A stretch of 64,000 bases of DNA from Mycolicibacterium aubagnense (GTDB lineage Bacteria; Actinomycetota; Actinomycetes; Mycobacteriales; Mycobacteriaceae). Both the position numbers and the translations under genes were made by a program. Below are positions 9,892-18,893 of the stretch, in pieces. How positions within the stretch are numbered: position 1 is the first letter of the stretch; the number at the start of each line of letters is the position of its first letter. Below the pieces are notes generated by a model. The model searched no databases, was not told the origin of the DNA, and worked only from the letters and a program-made list of their open reading frames with translations. The stretch is taken from NCBI RefSeq assembly GCF_010730955.1, contig NZ_AP022577.1, forward strand, positions 4,030,001 through 4,094,000, read 5' to 3'.

Positions 9892-10383
9892 TCAGAAGTC
9901 GTCGAACTCGCCGTCGAGACTCTGGATCCGCCCGGCGACCCCCGACAGGTCGGTGTGAGAGCGCGCGATGATGTCGGCGACGTCGCCGCTGGCCTTGCCG
10001 ATCGCCGCCCACAGCGCGTGGTCGGCGGCGGCGGTCGGGGTTTTCTTGGCTTCGTCGGCGAGGTCGGTCACCCAGTGCTTGAGCGCGTCCAGTTCGCGGC
10101 GCCCGCCGTTGACCACATCGGCGGACCGCTCGAGCTCGTCGCCCAAGCGCTTGTCGAGGTCGGCGAGCCGGCCGAGGGCCTGGGCGTGCCTGTCGTTGGC
10201 GTCGGCGTAGCGGTCGGCTGCGGCACCGCTCCAGTGCGATCCCGGACCTGCCGCCTTCACCTGGTCCTGCAACCCGCGCAACTGGGCACTCTTGTCGAAC
10301 TCGGTGCGGTCATGTGGCACGCCTTCGCCGAAAGTGGCGCGCGCCCGTTCCCACATCAGCAAGAAGGCATCCAGCGGCTCCAC
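9892..10383 (-). CDS. WXG-type helical protein (ESX/Esp substrate-like)
   Basis: 163 residues, nearly all helical. W-S-G-A-A-A-D-R-Y near residue 52 sits between two amphipathic helices, as in WXG100 and EspB/EspC-like secreted hairpins. The start is GTG 10383, with AGGAGGT 8 nt upstream. A canonical YxxxD/E export signal is not clearly present after the second helix (YADAND has Asp one residue late). It stands alone, without an ESX core gene nearby, and is divergent from purD across 67 bp. Secretion by an ESX system is an inference; a cytosolic helical-bundle role remains possible. Confidence 0.7.
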   Translation of the reverse strand: MEPLDAFLLMWERARATFGEGVPHDRTEFDKSAQLRGLQDQVKAAGPGSHWSGAAADRYADANDRHAQALGRLADLDKRLGDELERSADVVNGGRRELDALKHWVTDLADEAKKTPTAAADHALWAAIGKASGDVADIIARSHTDLSGVAGRIQSLDGEFDDF

Positions 10384-10450
10384 CGGTGCAGACCTCCTCG
10401 CGTGCTTCGAGCCCGTCCAGTTTAAGCCGGGCCCGCCCGGAGATTAGGGT

Positions 10451-11725
10451 GTGGCTGTGCGCGTCCTCGTGATCGGCTCCGGTGCCCGTGAACATGCCCT
10501 GCTGCTCGCCCTGAGCCGCGACCCCCAGGTGGACTATCTGGCCGTCGCTCCCGGCAATGCCGGCACCTCCGCCGTCGCCGAGCAGTACGACGTCGACATC
10601 ACCGCCGCCGACGAGGTCGTGGCGCTGGCCAAGAAGCTGGCCGCCGACCTCGTGGTGATCGGCCCCGAGGTGCCGCTGGTGCTCGGCGTGGCCGCCGCCC
10701 TGCGCGCGGCCGGCATCGCCTGCTTCGGACCGAGTAAGGACGCCGCCCGCATCGAAGGCTCGAAGGCGTTCGCCAAGGACGTGATGGCCGCCGCTGGGGT
10801 CCGCACTGCGACCAGCGAGATCGTCGACAACCCCGCGCACCTCGACGCCGCACTGAACCGCTTCGGACCGCCCGCCGGCCAGCAGGCGTGGGTCGTGAAG
10901 GACGACGGTCTGGCGGCCGGCAAGGGTGTCGTCGTCTCCGCCGACCGTGAGGCCGCTCGCGCGCACGCCGCCGAGCTGCTCGAGTCCGGCCACCCGGTGC
11001 TGCTCGAGTCGTTCCTCGACGGACCCGAGGTGTCGCTGTTCTGCGTCGTCGACGGCGAGACCGTGGTGCCGTTGCTGCCCGCCCAGGACTTCAAGCGCGT
11101 CGGCGACAACGACAGCGGACCCAACACCGGCGGTATGGGCGCCTACACGCCGCTGCCATGGCTGCCCGCTGCGGTGGTCGACCAGATCGTCGACGAGGTC
11201 GTCAAACCCGTTGCCGCCGAACTGGTTCGGCGCGGCAGTTCGTTCTCCGGGCTGCTGTACGCCGGCCTGGCCATCACCTCGAAGGGCCCGGCCGTCGTCG
11301 AGTTCAACTGCCGCTTCGGCGATCCCGAGACCCAGGCCGTGCTGGCGCTGCTGGCGTCCCCGCTGGGTGCGCTGCTGAACGCGGCCGCGACCGGCACGCT
11401 GGATTCGTTCGGTCCGCTGCAGTGGAAAGACGGGTCGGCGGTGACGGTCGTGGTGGCCGCCGAGAACTACCCGGGGCGCCCCCGCGTCGGCGACGTGATC
11501 ACCGGATCGGAGACCGCCGGCGTGCTGCACGCGGGCACCACCCGCCGCGACGACGGCAGCGTCGTCTCCTCCGGCGGCCGCGTGCTGTCGGTGGTCGGCA
11601 CCGGGGCCGACCTGGCCGCCGCGCGGGCCGAGGCCTACCGGATCATCGAGTCAATTCGGTTGCCGGGCAGCCACTTCCGGACCGACATCGGCCTCGCCGC
11701 GGCGGAAGGCCGCATCTCCCTCTAG
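10451..11725 (+). CDS. purD: Phosphoribosylamine-glycine ligase (GAR synthetase)
   Basis: 424 residues. It catalyses step 2 of de novo purine synthesis: PRA + glycine + ATP to GAR. The N-domain start [13 protein letters not shown], the ATP-grasp core with [13 protein letters not shown] and [11 protein letters not shown] near residue 280, and the overall length match PurD. The start is GTG 10451. It is the first of eight pur genes encountered on the plus strand. Its TAG is followed directly by a strong hairpin element (11726-11777). Confidence 0.98.
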   Translation: MAVRVLVIGSGAREHALLLALSRDPQVDYLAVAPGNAGTSAVAEQYDVDITAADEVVALAKKLAADLVVIGPEVPLVLGVAAALRAAGIACFGPSKDAARIEGSKAFAKDVMAAAGVRTATSEIVDNPAHLDAALNRFGPPAGQQAWVVKDDGLAAGKGVVVSADREAARAHAAELLESGHPVLLESFLDGPEVSLFCVVDGETVVPLLPAQDFKRVGDNDSGPNTGGMGAYTPLPWLPAAVVDQIVDEVVKPVAAELVRRGSSFSGLLYAGLAITSKGPAVVEFNCRFGDPETQAVLALLASPLGALLNAAATGTLDSFGPLQWKDGSAVTVVVAAENYPGRPRVGDVITGSETAGVLHAGTTRRDDGSVVSSGGRVLSVVGTGADLAAARAEAYRIIESIRLPGSHFRTDIGLAAAEGRISL

Positions 11726-11777
11726 CGATTTGTGCACGATTTTCCGCGGTGCGCGCGGATTATCGTGCACAAATCAC
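11726..11777. repeat. Stop-codon hairpin element, copy A (bidirectional terminator-like)
   Basis: The arms are 11727-11748 and 11754-11775: a 22-bp stem with two A/T mismatches and the 5-nt loop GTGCG. The outer sequence GATTTGTGCACGA recurs at 16044-16096 and 33891-33945. It fills the gap between convergent purD and the esterase gene. The esterase TGA (11776-11774) lies within it. It is not a classical U-tail terminator. Bidirectional termination or mRNA 3'-end protection is an inference. Confidence 0.75.
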
Positions 11778-12679
11778 TGGATGAGTAGCGGGGCCAGCCA
11801 GGAGATTTCGGCCGGCAGCTGCGAACTCCAGAACGACCCGTCGTGTCCGCCGGGGGAGAACCCACCGGCGGCGCCGTTCGGCAGCTGGGCGATGAACTGC
11901 TTGGTCGCCGAGTAGAACGGGTCGCTGTCGCCGCAGTCGACCCGGATCGGGATGCCGGCCAGCCCGGGCAGACCCCACACCGAATTGGCCGCGTAGTCGG
12001 CCGCGCCGTCGAACGCGCCCGGAGCCGTCGCACCTGACGACGTCCACAGCGCGGGGCTGACGGCGCAGATCGCCGCAGTCCGGGCCGCGCCCAGCCGGGC
12101 GCCGAGCAGCAGCGCGCCGTAGCCGCCCATCGACCAGCCCAGGAAGCCCACCCGCGAAGTGTCGAGGCCTTGACCGGCCAGCATCGGGATCAGTTCGTCG
12201 AGCACCATCGCGCCGGCGTCCTCGCCGGAATCCCGCTTGTGCCAGTAGCCGCCCCCGCCGTCGACGGCCACCACCGCGAACGGCGGCAATCCCGCCGCCA
12301 CGGCCTGCGCGAGCCCCTGTTCGACACCACCGGCCATCACCGTCGCGGCGTCGCTGCCTTTGCCGTGCAGCGCGATCACGGGGCGAAGCGGTGTGGTCTG
12401 GCCCGGCGGCCGGGCGATGGCCCAGTTGGTCGAGATGCCGCCACGCGCCTGCGAGACGAACGAACCGGTCACGTAGGTGGAGGCGGGCTCCTGAGCCTGC
12501 GGGGCCAGTGGCGGTGGCACCATCGGTGCCCCGACGCTCGTCATGGTCACCGGGGTTGCGGTGACGGTCGGGCGGTTGAAGATCGACCCCAACGCGAACG
12601 CGCCGGCGGCCCCGGTGGCGGCGCCCGCTCCGAGACGGAGGACGGCGCGTCGGCTCAGCTTTGCCATGGCCGCCATCAT
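11774..12679 (-). CDS. Tat-exported alpha/beta-hydrolase esterase
   Basis: About 301 residues. The N-terminus has a twin-arginine motif (L-S-R-R-A-V-L-R-L-G) followed by an Ala/Gly-rich hydrophobic stretch, so Tat export is likely. A Pro-rich linker follows. The nucleophile elbow is G-W-S-M-G-G (Ser in GFLGWSMGGYGA). The Asp is probably in CGDSDPF and the His in SPGGHDGSFW. This is the esterase D / antigen-85-like hydrolase fold. It corresponds to Rv0774c (about 303 aa), a cell-wall lipid esterase. Three clustered ATGs (12679, 12676, 12667) leave the exact start open. Confidence 0.88.
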   Translation of the reverse strand: MMAAMAKLSRRAVLRLGAGAATGAAGAFALGSIFNRPTVTATPVTMTSVGAPMVPPPLAPQAQEPASTYVTGSFVSQARGGISTNWAIARPPGQTTPLRPVIALHGKGSDAATVMAGGVEQGLAQAVAAGLPPFAVVAVDGGGGYWHKRDSGEDAGAMVLDELIPMLAGQGLDTSRVGFLGWSMGGYGALLLGARLGAARTAAICAVSPALWTSSGATAPGAFDGAADYAANSVWGLPGLAGIPIRVDCGDSDPFYSATKQFIAQLPNGAAGGFSPGGHDGSFWSSQLPAEISWLAPLLIQ

Positions 12680-12707
12680 GCCATCGGCCGGCGGCCCTGA
12701 TTCCTGA

Positions 12708-12726
12708 GTAATGCCTAATGGATTAC
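12708..12726. promoter_or_regulatory. Candidate operator between esterase and TetR gene
   Basis: GTAATGCCTAATGGATTAC is a 19-bp palindrome with two mismatched pairs. It lies in the 96-bp divergent gap between the exported esterase and the TetR gene. Its position fits a shared operator for autoregulation and esterase control. Confidence 0.45.
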
Positions 12727-12775
12727 GTGAAATCGTGATCGCCGCGTGACCATTCCTGGCAGCATTTACCGAGTG

Positions 12776-13390
12776 ATGACAGCGGTGACCCCGAAGGGGG
12801 AACGGCGACGGTATGCGCTGGTCAGCGCCGCCGCCGAGCTGCTGTGTGAGGGCGGCTTCGACGCCGTCCGGCACCGCGCCGTGGCGCAGCGAGCCGGGCT
12901 GCCGTTGGCCTCCACCACCTACTACTTCTCGTCGCTCGACGACCTCATCGAGAAGGCGGTCGCGCACGTCGGAGAATTCGAATCTCAGCAGCTGCGAATG
13001 CGGGTCTCGGCGCTGTCACGGCGCCGCCGCGGGGCGGACGCGACGGCGGACCTGCTGGTCGATCTGCTGGTCGGCGACGGCAACCGGGCATCCGACCAGT
13101 TGATTTCCCGCTACGAGCGGTACATCGCCTGTGCCCGCCAGCCCGGGCTGCGCGACGTGCAGCGCCGCATCCTCAAGCAGCGGTCCGACGCCGTCGTCGA
13201 GGTGGTGGAGCGGTCCGGGCGCTCGGTGCGGGCCGAACTGCTCACGGCCCTGGTCTGCGCGGTGGACGGGGCAGTGGTGGCCTCGATAGTGAGCGATGGT
13301 GACGGCCCTCGGGCGACGGCCCGGGCCACCCTCGTGGACGTCATCGACGTCTTGGCCCCCTTCGACCAAGAACGCCGGGTCGCCCTATAA
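12776..13390 (+). CDS. TetR-family regulator (Rv0775-like)
   Basis: 204 residues from the ATG at 12776, the length I recall for Rv0775. A GTG at 12746 in frame would add ten residues without a better ribosome site. The HTH is in the segment RHRAVAQRAGLPLASTTYYF near residues 35-55. Divergent from the Tat esterase with a palindrome in between, it is the probable local repressor. Ligand unknown. Confidence 0.88.
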   Translation: MTAVTPKGERRRYALVSAAAELLCEGGFDAVRHRAVAQRAGLPLASTTYYFSSLDDLIEKAVAHVGEFESQQLRMRVSALSRRRRGADATADLLVDLLVGDGNRASDQLISRYERYIACARQPGLRDVQRRILKQRSDAVVEVVERSGRSVRAELLTALVCAVDGAVVASIVSDGDGPRATARATLVDVIDVLAPFDQERRVAL

Positions 13391-13414
13391 GCGGGCTTAG
13401 TAGGCTGTAGCTCC

Positions 13415-14833
13415 GTGAGCATCCCCAACGTGCTGGCCAATCGATACGCCAGCGACGAGATGGTGGCCATCTGGTCGCCGGAGAACAAGATCGTCGCCGA
13501 ACGCCGGCTGTGGCTGGCCGTGCTGCGCGCGCAGTCCGAGCTGGGCGTGTCGGTGCCCGATGGGGTGCTGGCGGACTACGAGCGCGTACTGGAGCAGGTG
13601 GACCTGGCGTCCATCGCCGCGCGCGAGCGCGTGACCCGGCACGACGTCAAGGCGCGCATCGAGGAGTTCAACGCGCTCGCCGGCCATGAGCACGTCCACA
13701 AGGGCATGACGAGCCGCGACCTCACCGAGAACGTCGAGCAGCTGCAGATCCGGCAGTCGCTGGAACTGGTGTTCTCGCACGGGGTCGCGGTGGTGGCGCG
13801 GCTGGCCGAGCGTGCCGCGCTGTACCGCGACCTGGTGATGGCCGGCCGCTCGCACAACGTGGCGGCCCAGGCCACCACACTGGGCAAGCGGTTCGCCTCG
13901 GCCGCCGAGGAGACGCTGATCGCGCTGACCCGGCTGCGCGAGCTGATCGACCGCTACCCGCTGCGCGGCATCAAGGGCCCGATGGGGACGGCGCAGGACA
14001 TGCTGGACCTGTTCGGTGGCGACGCCTCGCGGCTGGGCAAGTTGGAAAGCCGAATCGCCGAGTTTCTTGGATTCACCGAGGTTTTCACCTCCGTCGGCCA
14101 GGTGTACCCCCGGTCGCTGGACCACGACGTGCTGTCCGCGCTGGTGCAGCTGGGTGCCGGACCGTCGTCGTTCGCGCACACCATCCGGCTGATGGCCGGC
14201 CACGAACTGGCCACCGAGGGCTTCGCGCCGGGGCAGGTCGGCTCGTCGGCCATGCCGCACAAGATGAACACCCGGTCGTGTGAACGCGTCAACGGCCTGC
14301 AGGTCGTCCTGCGCGGCTACGGCTCCATGGCCGCGGAACTCGCTGGGGCGCAATGGAATGAGGGCGATGTGTTCTGTTCGGTGGTGCGCCGTGTCGCGCT
14401 GCCGGACGCGTTCTTCGCGATCGACGGCCAGACCGAGACGTTCCTGACGGTGCTCGACGAGTTCGGCGCCTACCCGGCAGTTATCCAGCGGGAGCTGGAC
14501 CGCTACCTGCCGTTCCTGGCGACCACGCGCATCCTGATGGCCGCGGTGCGCGCCGGCGTCGGCCGCGAGACCGCGCACGAGGTCATCAAGGAGCACGCTG
14601 TCGCCGTGGCGCTGGCGATGCGCGAAAAGGGTTTGGAGCCAGACCTTCTGGACCGGTTGGCCGCTGATCCGCGGCTGCCGCTGGACCGTGTCGAGCTCGA
14701 CGCGGCGCTGGCCGACAAGCAGGCGTTCAGCGGTGCGGCCGGCGATCAGGTCGACGGTGTGGTGGCTGCGGTGGACCGGTTGGTCGGGCAGTACCCGGAG
14801 GCGGCGAAGTACACCTCGGGCGCCATCCTGTGA
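13415..14833 (+). CDS. purB: Adenylosuccinate lyase
   Basis: 472 residues. It cleaves SAICAR to AICAR and adenylosuccinate to AMP. The signature [10 protein letters not shown] lies near residue 275, and the T-S-R-D-L-T-E-N region near residue 105 is typical of the fumarase/aspartase superfamily. The start is GTG 13415. Its TGA overlaps the cyp126 GTG (GTGA), coupling a purine gene to a P450 as in M. tuberculosis Rv0777-Rv0778. Confidence 0.97.
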   Translation: MSIPNVLANRYASDEMVAIWSPENKIVAERRLWLAVLRAQSELGVSVPDGVLADYERVLEQVDLASIAARERVTRHDVKARIEEFNALAGHEHVHKGMTSRDLTENVEQLQIRQSLELVFSHGVAVVARLAERAALYRDLVMAGRSHNVAAQATTLGKRFASAAEETLIALTRLRELIDRYPLRGIKGPMGTAQDMLDLFGGDASRLGKLESRIAEFLGFTEVFTSVGQVYPRSLDHDVLSALVQLGAGPSSFAHTIRLMAGHELATEGFAPGQVGSSAMPHKMNTRSCERVNGLQVVLRGYGSMAAELAGAQWNEGDVFCSVVRRVALPDAFFAIDGQTETFLTVLDEFGAYPAVIQRELDRYLPFLATTRILMAAVRAGVGRETAHEVIKEHAVAVALAMREKGLEPDLLDRLAADPRLPLDRVELDAALADKQAFSGAAGDQVDGVVAAVDRLVGQYPEAAKYTSGAIL

Positions 14834-16047
14834 CGTTGGCGGCGAGCTTGTCCGGGGTCGACCTGACCGACCTCGACAACTTCGCGTCCGGCTTCCCGCA
14901 CGAGCTGTTCGCGCGGCACCGCGCGGAAGCTCCGGTGTACTGGCATGAGCCGACGGAGAACACCCCGGACGGCGAGGGCTTCTGGTCGGTTGCCACGTAC
15001 GCGGAAACCCTTGCGGTGCTCCGTGATCCGGTGACGTACTCGTCGGTGACGGGCGGTTCGCGGCCGTTCGGCGGGACCCTGATCCAGGACCTGTCCATCG
15101 CCGGCCAGGTGCTGAATATGATGGACGACCCGCGGCACGCGGAGATCCGGCGGCTGGTGTCGTCGGGGCTGACACCGCGGATGATCGCGCGGGTCGAGGA
15201 CGACCTGCGGGTGCGCAGCCAGGCGCTGCTGGACGGGATCGTACCGTCGCAGCCCCTGGATTTCCTGGTCCAGGTGGCTGCCGAGCTGCCGATGCAGATG
15301 ATCTGCATCCTGATGGGTATCCCTGAGTCGCAACGACATTGGCTGTTCGAGGCCATCGAACCGAGCTTCGATTTCGGCGGGTCGCGCAAGGCCGCCATCA
15401 CCCGGTTGTCCGTGGCGGAAGCCGGCTCCCGGATGTACAACTTCGGCATGGAGCTGATCGCCGCCAAGCGGGCCGAGCCCGCCGACGACATGCTTTCGGT
15501 GGTGGCCAACGCACCTGATGTGTCGGACATCGAGGTGTATCTGTTCTTCAACCTGCTGTTCAGTGCCGGCGCGGAAACGACCCGCAATTCGGTCGCCGGC
15601 GGGCTGTTGGCGTTGTGCGAGAACCCATCTCAGCTGGCATTGCTGCGCTCGGACCCGTCGTTGCTGCCCTCGGCGATCGAGGAGATGGTGCGGTGGACGT
15701 CGCCGTCGCCGTCGAAGCGGCGCACCGCCACGCGCACCGTCGAGTTGGGTGGGTGCACCATCGAGGCGGGGCAGAAGGTGGTCGTCTGGGAAGGCTCGGC
15801 CAACCGCGACGAGCGGGTGTTCACCGATCCCATGACCTTCGACGTGGCCCGGAAACCCAATCCGCACTTGGGTTTCGGGCAGGGGCTGCACTACTGTCTG
15901 GGCGCCAACCTGGCCCGACTGGAGCTGCGGGTGCTGTTCGAGGAACTGTTGACCCGGTTCCCGGACATCCGGATTGTCGAGCCACCGGAATGGACGCGGA
16001 GCAACCGCCACACCGGGCTTCGGCACCTGATGGTCGCCTTCTCGTGA
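14830..16047 (+). CDS. cyp126: Cytochrome P450, CYP126 family
   Basis: A 405-residue P450. The I-helix motif is [10 protein letters not shown], ExxR-type sequence is E-E-M-V-R-W, and the heme loop [15 protein letters not shown] has its Cys near residue 356. The GTG start overlaps the purB stop. Subfamily is inferred from position after purB. Azole-binding is known for M. tuberculosis CYP126A1, but its physiological substrate is not. The TGA stop is part of hairpin element copy B. Confidence 0.88.
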   Translation: MTLAASLSGVDLTDLDNFASGFPHELFARHRAEAPVYWHEPTENTPDGEGFWSVATYAETLAVLRDPVTYSSVTGGSRPFGGTLIQDLSIAGQVLNMMDDPRHAEIRRLVSSGLTPRMIARVEDDLRVRSQALLDGIVPSQPLDFLVQVAAELPMQMICILMGIPESQRHWLFEAIEPSFDFGGSRKAAITRLSVAEAGSRMYNFGMELIAAKRAEPADDMLSVVANAPDVSDIEVYLFFNLLFSAGAETTRNSVAGGLLALCENPSQLALLRSDPSLLPSAIEEMVRWTSPSPSKRRTATRTVELGGCTIEAGQKVVVWEGSANRDERVFTDPMTFDVARKPNPHLGFGQGLHYCLGANLARLELRVLFEELLTRFPDIRIVEPPEWTRSNRHTGLRHLMVAFS

Positions 16048-16096
16048 TTTGTGCGCGAAAAGGGTCGGTCAGCGTACTTTTTCGTGCACAGATCAC
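16044..16096. repeat. Stop-codon hairpin element, copy B
   Basis: GTGATTTGTGCGCGAAAAG (from 16044) is complementary to CTTTTTCGTGCACAGATCAC (to 16096), with a few mismatches. It exactly spans the convergent cyp126/methyltransferase junction: the cyp126 TGA (16045-16047) is inside the left arm, and the opposing TAG (16098-16096) abuts the right end. The outer bases match copies A and C; the centre is diverged. Confidence 0.7.
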
Positions 16097-16959
16097 TACT
16101 TTTCGAGCGTGAACTGGTTGATGTCGACCTGGCCGAGCCGGAAACCCTTTGCACAGCCCGTCAGGTACTTCATGTACCGGTCGTAGACCTCCACGGATTG
16201 CAGCTCTATCGCCTCATCGCGGTGCGCTTCCAGCGCTTCGGCCCACAGGTCCAGCGTCCTCGCGTAGTGGGGCTGCAGGGATTGCACGCGGGTCACCCGG
16301 AATCCGGCTTCGGCGGCGCGCTGTTCGACCATCGCGGTCGTCGGCAGCCGGCCGCCCGGGAAGATCTCGGTCGTGATGAATTTGATGAAGCGGGCCAGCT
16401 CGAAGGTCAGAGGTATGCCGAGTTCTTTGGCATACCGCGGGTCGAAGCCGCAGATGGTGTGCAACAGCATGACCCCGTCGGCCGGAAGTGCGTTGTAGGC
16501 CATCTGGAAGAACGCCGGATAGCGGTCGTGGCCGAAATGCTCGAACGCGCCGATGGACACGATCCGGTCCACCGGTTCGCGGAACTGTTCCCAGCCCTCT
16601 AGCAGCACGCGGCGTGAGCGTGTCGTCTCCATCCCGTCCAGCAGTTGCTCGACGTGGGTGGCCTGGTTTCTGGACAGCGTCAGCCCGACGACGTCGACGT
16701 CGTACTTCTCGATCGCGCGCCGCATCGTGGCGCCCCAGCCGCAGCCGATATCGAGCAGCGTCATCCCCGGGGTCAGGCCCAGCTTGCCCAGCGCTAGGTC
16801 GATCTTCGCCATCTGGGCTTGTTCCAGGGTCATGTCGTTGCGCTCGAAATATGCACAGCTGTAGGTCTGGCTGGGATCCAGGAACAGCCGGAAGAAATCG
16901 TCCGAGAGGTCGTAGTGCGCTTGGACATCCGCGAAATGCGGTTTGAGTTGTTCTGCCAT
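16096..16959 (-). CDS. Cyclopropane/mycolic-acid S-adenosylmethionine methyltransferase
   Basis: 287 residues, the same length as CmaA1-type enzymes. It starts HFADVQAHYDLSDDFFRLFLD. The SAM motif I is L-L-D-I-G-C-G-W-G near residue 70. EHFGHDRY and the active-site region YSCAYFE follow the CMAS/MmaA/PcaA pattern. These enzymes methylate or cyclopropanate double bonds of meromycolic chains. Which modification this one performs cannot be told. I do not recall a copy at this locus in M. tuberculosis, so it is an insertion relative to that order. Confidence 0.93.
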   Translation of the reverse strand: MAEQLKPHFADVQAHYDLSDDFFRLFLDPSQTYSCAYFERNDMTLEQAQMAKIDLALGKLGLTPGMTLLDIGCGWGATMRRAIEKYDVDVVGLTLSRNQATHVEQLLDGMETTRSRRVLLEGWEQFREPVDRIVSIGAFEHFGHDRYPAFFQMAYNALPADGVMLLHTICGFDPRYAKELGIPLTFELARFIKFITTEIFPGGRLPTTAMVEQRAAEAGFRVTRVQSLQPHYARTLDLWAEALEAHRDEAIELQSVEVYDRYMKYLTGCAKGFRLGQVDINQFTLEK

Positions 16960-17333
16960 GGCTTCCTCTCCTGGCCGACGGCCGGGGCTGCTGATCGTGC
17001 GCGCTGTTCGGGGCCGGCGACGGCGACGGCCCGGACGCTGGTGCCGGATGCTCGGTACACGTGTGTAATGCCCGCACGGTTCACGAGCACGACAACCGGT
17101 CTTCGTTACCAGATTTCAGTTGGATGGGTCGGACGGCGAAATTGCTGGATACAGGACTGCGGAGCGATCGGTAGTGCAGCGATCAATAGCGCAGGAATTC
17201 ACGGTCTGGCGGCGCCCGCGCTTCTGGAGCGATCAGCCAGAGAAGTCCTGAAATGTATTGCCGACGGCTTACCAGTGAAGCAACGACTCAGCGGCAATGC
17301 AAGAGCAAACGCCCGAACGACCGGCGCCGACTG
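16960..17333. other. 374-bp gap upstream of the methyltransferase; no gene seen
   Basis: The gap lies between two minus-strand genes. AGGAGAG, 9 nt before the methyltransferase ATG on the minus strand, is its ribosome site. I find no convincing coding frame, hairpin or known RNA. It should carry the methyltransferase promoter, which I cannot place with confidence. Confidence 0.5.
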
Positions 17334-17963
17334 TCAGGACGGGGTGCGCCGGGCCGGACGCAGGCCGGCCGATCGCAACTCCAGCGCCGCGAGCTTGCGG
17401 ATCGCGATGGTGTCGTGGGTACGCCAGGCGGTCACCGGGTCGTCGGAGACCTCGGTGAGCTTGGCCAGCGGCCGGTTGGCCAGCGCCCGCAGCGCCAGCA
17501 GTTGTTCACCGGCATCTGTCGACGCCAGCGTCACCGCCGTCCATTTGCGCCGGAAGAACCGGATCCGCAGGACCAGCCAGGGCATCGCCACGGCCAGGAT
17601 CGGCGGCAGCGCGACCGCCAGCGCGAGTACCCAGGCAAGCCAGCCTGCGGTGCTGTTCAGGCTGTCACCGGCGCCCGCGATATCGGTCGCGGCGCTGCCG
17701 GCCGACCGCAGCGGAGCCCCGAAGGCCTTTCCGATCAGGGGAATCCCATCGGCGTTGTGACCGGCAGACGCCAGGCTGTTGGCGACACCGTCGGCGCCGT
17801 CGTGCACCTGACGTCCGACGTCGGCGATGGTGGCGATGGCGTTGTGCACCGCGACGCCGACCGAGATCCAGATGGCGAACCAGACCAACGCGACGATGTC
17901 GCTGGTCAGCTGGCCGAGCAACCGGCCCGGCGTCCGGGCGTAGGGCACGTAGCGCGAACTCAT
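17334..17963 (-). CDS. Two-TM membrane protein (Rv0779c-like)
   Basis: 209 residues from the ATG at 17963, close to the 206 I recall for Rv0779c. One hydrophobic helix lies near 20-42 (DIVALVWFAIWISVGVAV) and a second near 105-130 (AWVLALAVALPPILAVAMPW), flanking a Gly/Ala/Ser-rich loop. The basic tail (RIRFFRRKW) and a cytosolic C-domain follow. No enzyme motif is seen and the function is unknown. It is divergent from purC across 30 bp. Confidence 0.85.
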   Translation of the reverse strand: MSSRYVPYARTPGRLLGQLTSDIVALVWFAIWISVGVAVHNAIATIADVGRQVHDGADGVANSLASAGHNADGIPLIGKAFGAPLRSAGSAATDIAGAGDSLNSTAGWLAWVLALAVALPPILAVAMPWLVLRIRFFRRKWTAVTLASTDAGEQLLALRALANRPLAKLTEVSDDPVTAWRTHDTIAIRKLAALELRSAGLRPARRTPS

Positions 17964-17993
17964 GCCAGCTATCCCAGCAGATAGGGTGGTCCG

Positions 17994-18893
17994 ATGCGCC
18001 CAGCTTTGTCCGACTACCGGCATCTGACCAGCGGCAAGGTTCGCGATCTGTATCGAATCGACGACAACCACCTGCTGTTCGTCGCGTCCGACCGGATCTC
18101 GGCTTTCGACTATGTCCTGGACAGCGAGATCCCGGATAAGGGCCGGGTGCTCACTGCCATGAGCGTCTTCTTCTTCGACTACCTGGCCGAGCAGTTGGGT
18201 ACCGCCAACCACCTCGCCGGCCCCGCCGACGACGAGCGCATCCCCGCCGAGGTGTTGGGCCGCGCACTGGTGGTGCGAAGCCTCGAGATGATGCCGGTCG
18301 AATGTGTGGCACGTGGGTACCTGACCGGTTCGGGGCTGATCGACTACCGCAAGACGGGTCAGGTGTGCGGCATCGACCTGCCTGCCGGGCTGACCGAGGC
18401 CAGCCGGTTCAGCGAGCCGCTGTTCACTCCGGCGACCAAGGCCGAGTTCGGTGCGCACGACGAGAACATCGCGTTCGACGCCGTCGAGAAGCTGGTCGGT
18501 ACCGACCGGGCCGCGCAGCTGCGCGACGAAACCCTGAAGGTCTACAGCGCGGCCGCCGCGCACGCGCTGACCAAGGGAATCATCTTGGCGGACACCAAGT
18601 TCGAGTTCGGGGTGGACGCCGACGGTGGGCTGGTGCTGGCCGACGAGGTGCTGACACCGGACTCGTCGCGGTACTGGCCGGTGGACGGCTACACCGAGGG
18701 CGTGGTGCAGCCGAGCTTCGACAAGCAGTTCGTCCGGAACTGGCTGACCGGCCCGGACTCCGGCTGGGACCGCGCCGGCGACACCCCACCACCGGCGTTG
18801 CCCGACGACATCATCGAGGCCACCCGGGCGCGGTACATCGAAGCGTACGAACGGATTTCGGGACGCCGCTTCGCCGACTGGATCGGGGCATGA
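17994..18893 (+). CDS. purC: SAICAR synthetase
   Basis: 299 residues. It joins aspartate to CAIR with ATP (purine step 8). Signatures are the start [35 protein letters not shown], and [23 protein letters not shown]. The long form (about 300 aa) is typical of actinobacteria. Its TGA overlaps the next ATG (ATGA at 18890-18893), so oligopeptidase B is translated from the same message. Confidence 0.97.
   Translation: MRPALSDYRHLTSGKVRDLYRIDDNHLLFVASDRISAFDYVLDSEIPDKGRVLTAMSVFFFDYLAEQLGTANHLAGPADDERIPAEVLGRALVVRSLEMMPVECVARGYLTGSGLIDYRKTGQVCGIDLPAGLTEASRFSEPLFTPATKAEFGAHDENIAFDAVEKLVGTDRAAQLRDETLKVYSAAAAHALTKGIILADTKFEFGVDADGGLVLADEVLTPDSSRYWPVDGYTEGVVQPSFDKQFVRNWLTGPDSGWDRAGDTPPPALPDDIIEATRARYIEAYERISGRRFADWIGA

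Noticed and set aside
13397..15175. 592-codon minus-strand frame opposite purB and cyp126
   Set aside because: Shadow of two well-supported genes; no start context or domain.
18302..18889. Upstream extension of the ptrB frame inside purC
   Set aside because: purC is certain here and the ATGA junction at 18890 gives a proper family N-terminus for ptrB.
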